From: Monarcha castaneiventris obscurior
Lineage: Eukaryota > Chordata > Aves > Passeriformes > Monarchidae
NCBI GenBank assembly: GCA_026261815.1
Contig: JAMPIT010000476.1
Coordinates: 4,615,501 to 4,679,500, forward strand
Reading direction: 5' to 3'
Length of the DNA: 64,000 nucleotides
Shown: positions 62,524 through 64,000 of the stretch, piece after piece
Numbering within the stretch: the first letter of the stretch is position 1
How the letters are laid out: each line of letters opens with the position of its first letter
Notes under the pieces: model-generated
Told to the model about the DNA's origin: nothing
Seen by the model: the letters and a program-made list of their open reading frames with translations, nothing else
Databases searched by the model: none
Program-made: the position numbers and the translations under genes

Positions 62524-64000
62524 GTAAGAGCTCATGTTCAACCCTTTGTCTGCTGGTCTGTAAAACTCTGTATGGGCTTTATTTTCTTTTGTTTAAAGAA
62601 AAGAAAAAAACTTTAAGTTTATCCCTATTCAAATCCCAAGTTTTTAATCCCTTCTGTATGAAAGTAACTTTTAATTTTTTTTTTTAACTGTCTGTCCTCA
62701 AAATAACATTCACTATTGCCCAGTGCAGGGTTTGGGGCCAAGTTTCCAGCAGAATGACTGTTCCAAGAATGTTTATTTCACTGACCCCTGGGGGAGGGAG
62801 GTCTGACTCCCTCCCACTCTCCCCTCCTCCTTGCAGTGACTAGTGCGTATTTCCATTTAGCTGAATAAGGTCATGTGTGTGAATGACAACCCAATTTGCT
62901 CATAAGCACCTCTTGAAATTTTGAAGTGTACCATATGGCAGGCAGATGTGTGAGAAAGCAAGTTACCCTGTGCCAGCTCTAGGAAGACCTCCTGACACCT
63001 TCGGGTGCTCTCAGCCTGCCCATAAAGTGGGGTTAGGAGCAGTCATCCATGTCTGTGCGTGTGTGAGAAAGGCTGGTGTGTCCAGAGAGAGTTTCCTGTG
63101 CCCATAACACCAGAGCAAACAGTATAAATAACAGAGATGCTTGAAGCTCACAATACTCTAGCACAAGCTACAGCAAATACGCAGGCTGGTGGATTGTCAA
63201 CAGCCTTTTACTGCCACTTCAGTGCTGCTTGTGCAGTAGTGACTTCTCCTCCAACTCCTCCAGGAGTTTTGCATCACTTTAAAGATTGTTGTGCTTAGTT
63301 TTACCCGAGTTCATTCTTTCCTCCCACCTAGGCTTGTCACAGAAGCAAGCCAGGTATGTAACCATGCAAGAGAGGGATGGCCTCATGCTCTGGGTCCTCT
63401 GCTGTCTAATGAACACCTCTGTGCTTTGCACGAGTTTCACTGACCAGAGTCTCACAGCAATGACCCTGATAACTCTGAAAGATAACTCTTGTCATTCAGG
63501 TCAGTCCTCCTTCCACTAGTTTGTGAGAGAGACGTTGCACTGTAAGCCAACAGAGGAGAGCAAGCAATCACACTGCTCAAGGTACAGAAACCTCTCCCAG
63601 GTCACACTCTGGCTGTGAAGCCTCATCTCTCAATATCTGGCTCTTCTATAAAAATGTTCCTCTTCCAGAGGAATATAGCAGGGTCTGACATTGCTGCCTT
63701 ACAAACCCAAGAGAGCAGCAGCAGGCGAGGGGACACAGTACATGCCTGGAGTTTCCCTTCCTCAACAGAAACAACTGAAACAGGGTGCTCGAGGAGCAGC
63801 AATGGCAACAGATGAGAAGTCCAGGTCCTGGGCATCACCAAAGGACCTTTTCAATTTTAAACACTTGCTAACTACAGGGTTAGGACTGGTTTCTATTATT
63901 TTAACAGACAACCCCGGTGTCCTATTTGGAGTGCACTGCGCTGTGCAGGAGTGGTCTCGTGGGCTGTACATGAGGGGGATTTCATTGCAGTGCAATTACA
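62524..64000 (+). other. TNFSF4 intron 1 (or introns 1 and 2), to the window edge
   Basis: Non-coding apart from a candidate 22-nt exon at 63332-63353 flanked by a strong acceptor and donor. No sequence of the TNF-homology domain is seen before the window ends. Confidence 0.5.

Noticed and set aside
1..64000. CRISPR arrays, operons, prophage or other prokaryotic systems
   Set aside because: The window is clearly vertebrate; the only regular array is the intronic minisatellite, which has no spacers.

Overview
The window is vertebrate nuclear DNA, almost certainly from a bird and probably a passerine. It holds multi-exon genes with GT/AG introns and proteins close to their human counterparts, CpG-rich divergent promoters, short introns, several CR1 LINE tails ending in ATTCTGTG-like repeats, and a tRNA-Ile-like SINE with a CR1-like tail. 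That SINE resembles the TguSINE1 type known from passerines. The order of human chromosome 1q genes seen here fits the avian chromosome 8 lineage (inference).

Layout, left to right. Positions 1-1963 (minus) are the first five coding exons of a flavin-containing monooxygenase closest to FMO5; the gene runs off the left edge. Positions 5767-8368 (minus) are a two-exon PLPP6-type phosphatase. It stands head to head with FAM78B (8868-11881, plus), whose only coding intron contains a minisatellite of about 43 units. Positions 17680-25228 (minus) are complete PRDX6 in five exons, converging on FAM78B. Only 181 bp upstream of its ATG, in the opposite direction, TADA1 begins (25410-38996, plus, eight exons, complete). 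From about 39.3 to 62.3 kb I recognise no gene, only CR1 and SINE remnants and simple repeats. At 62326-62523 (plus) is the first coding exon of TNFSF4 (OX40 ligand), whose remainder lies mainly or wholly off the right edge.

The genes do not form one pathway. They cover xenobiotic oxidation (FMO), lipid diphosphate hydrolysis (PLPP6-like), a conserved protein of unknown role (FAM78B), peroxide and phospholipid repair (PRDX6), a SAGA coactivator subunit (TADA1) and a T-cell costimulatory ligand (TNFSF4). What joins them is layout: two compact divergent promoters, each with two CACGTG boxes. As I recall the human map, PRDX6 and TADA1 are several megabases apart, and the gene paired with FAM78B here has its counterpart (PLPP7) beside FAM78A instead. 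I found no obviously new biological system. The most informative items are the PLPP6-like/FAM78B pair, the PRDX6/TADA1 promoter, the intronic minisatellite, and a candidate tiny second exon of TNFSF4.
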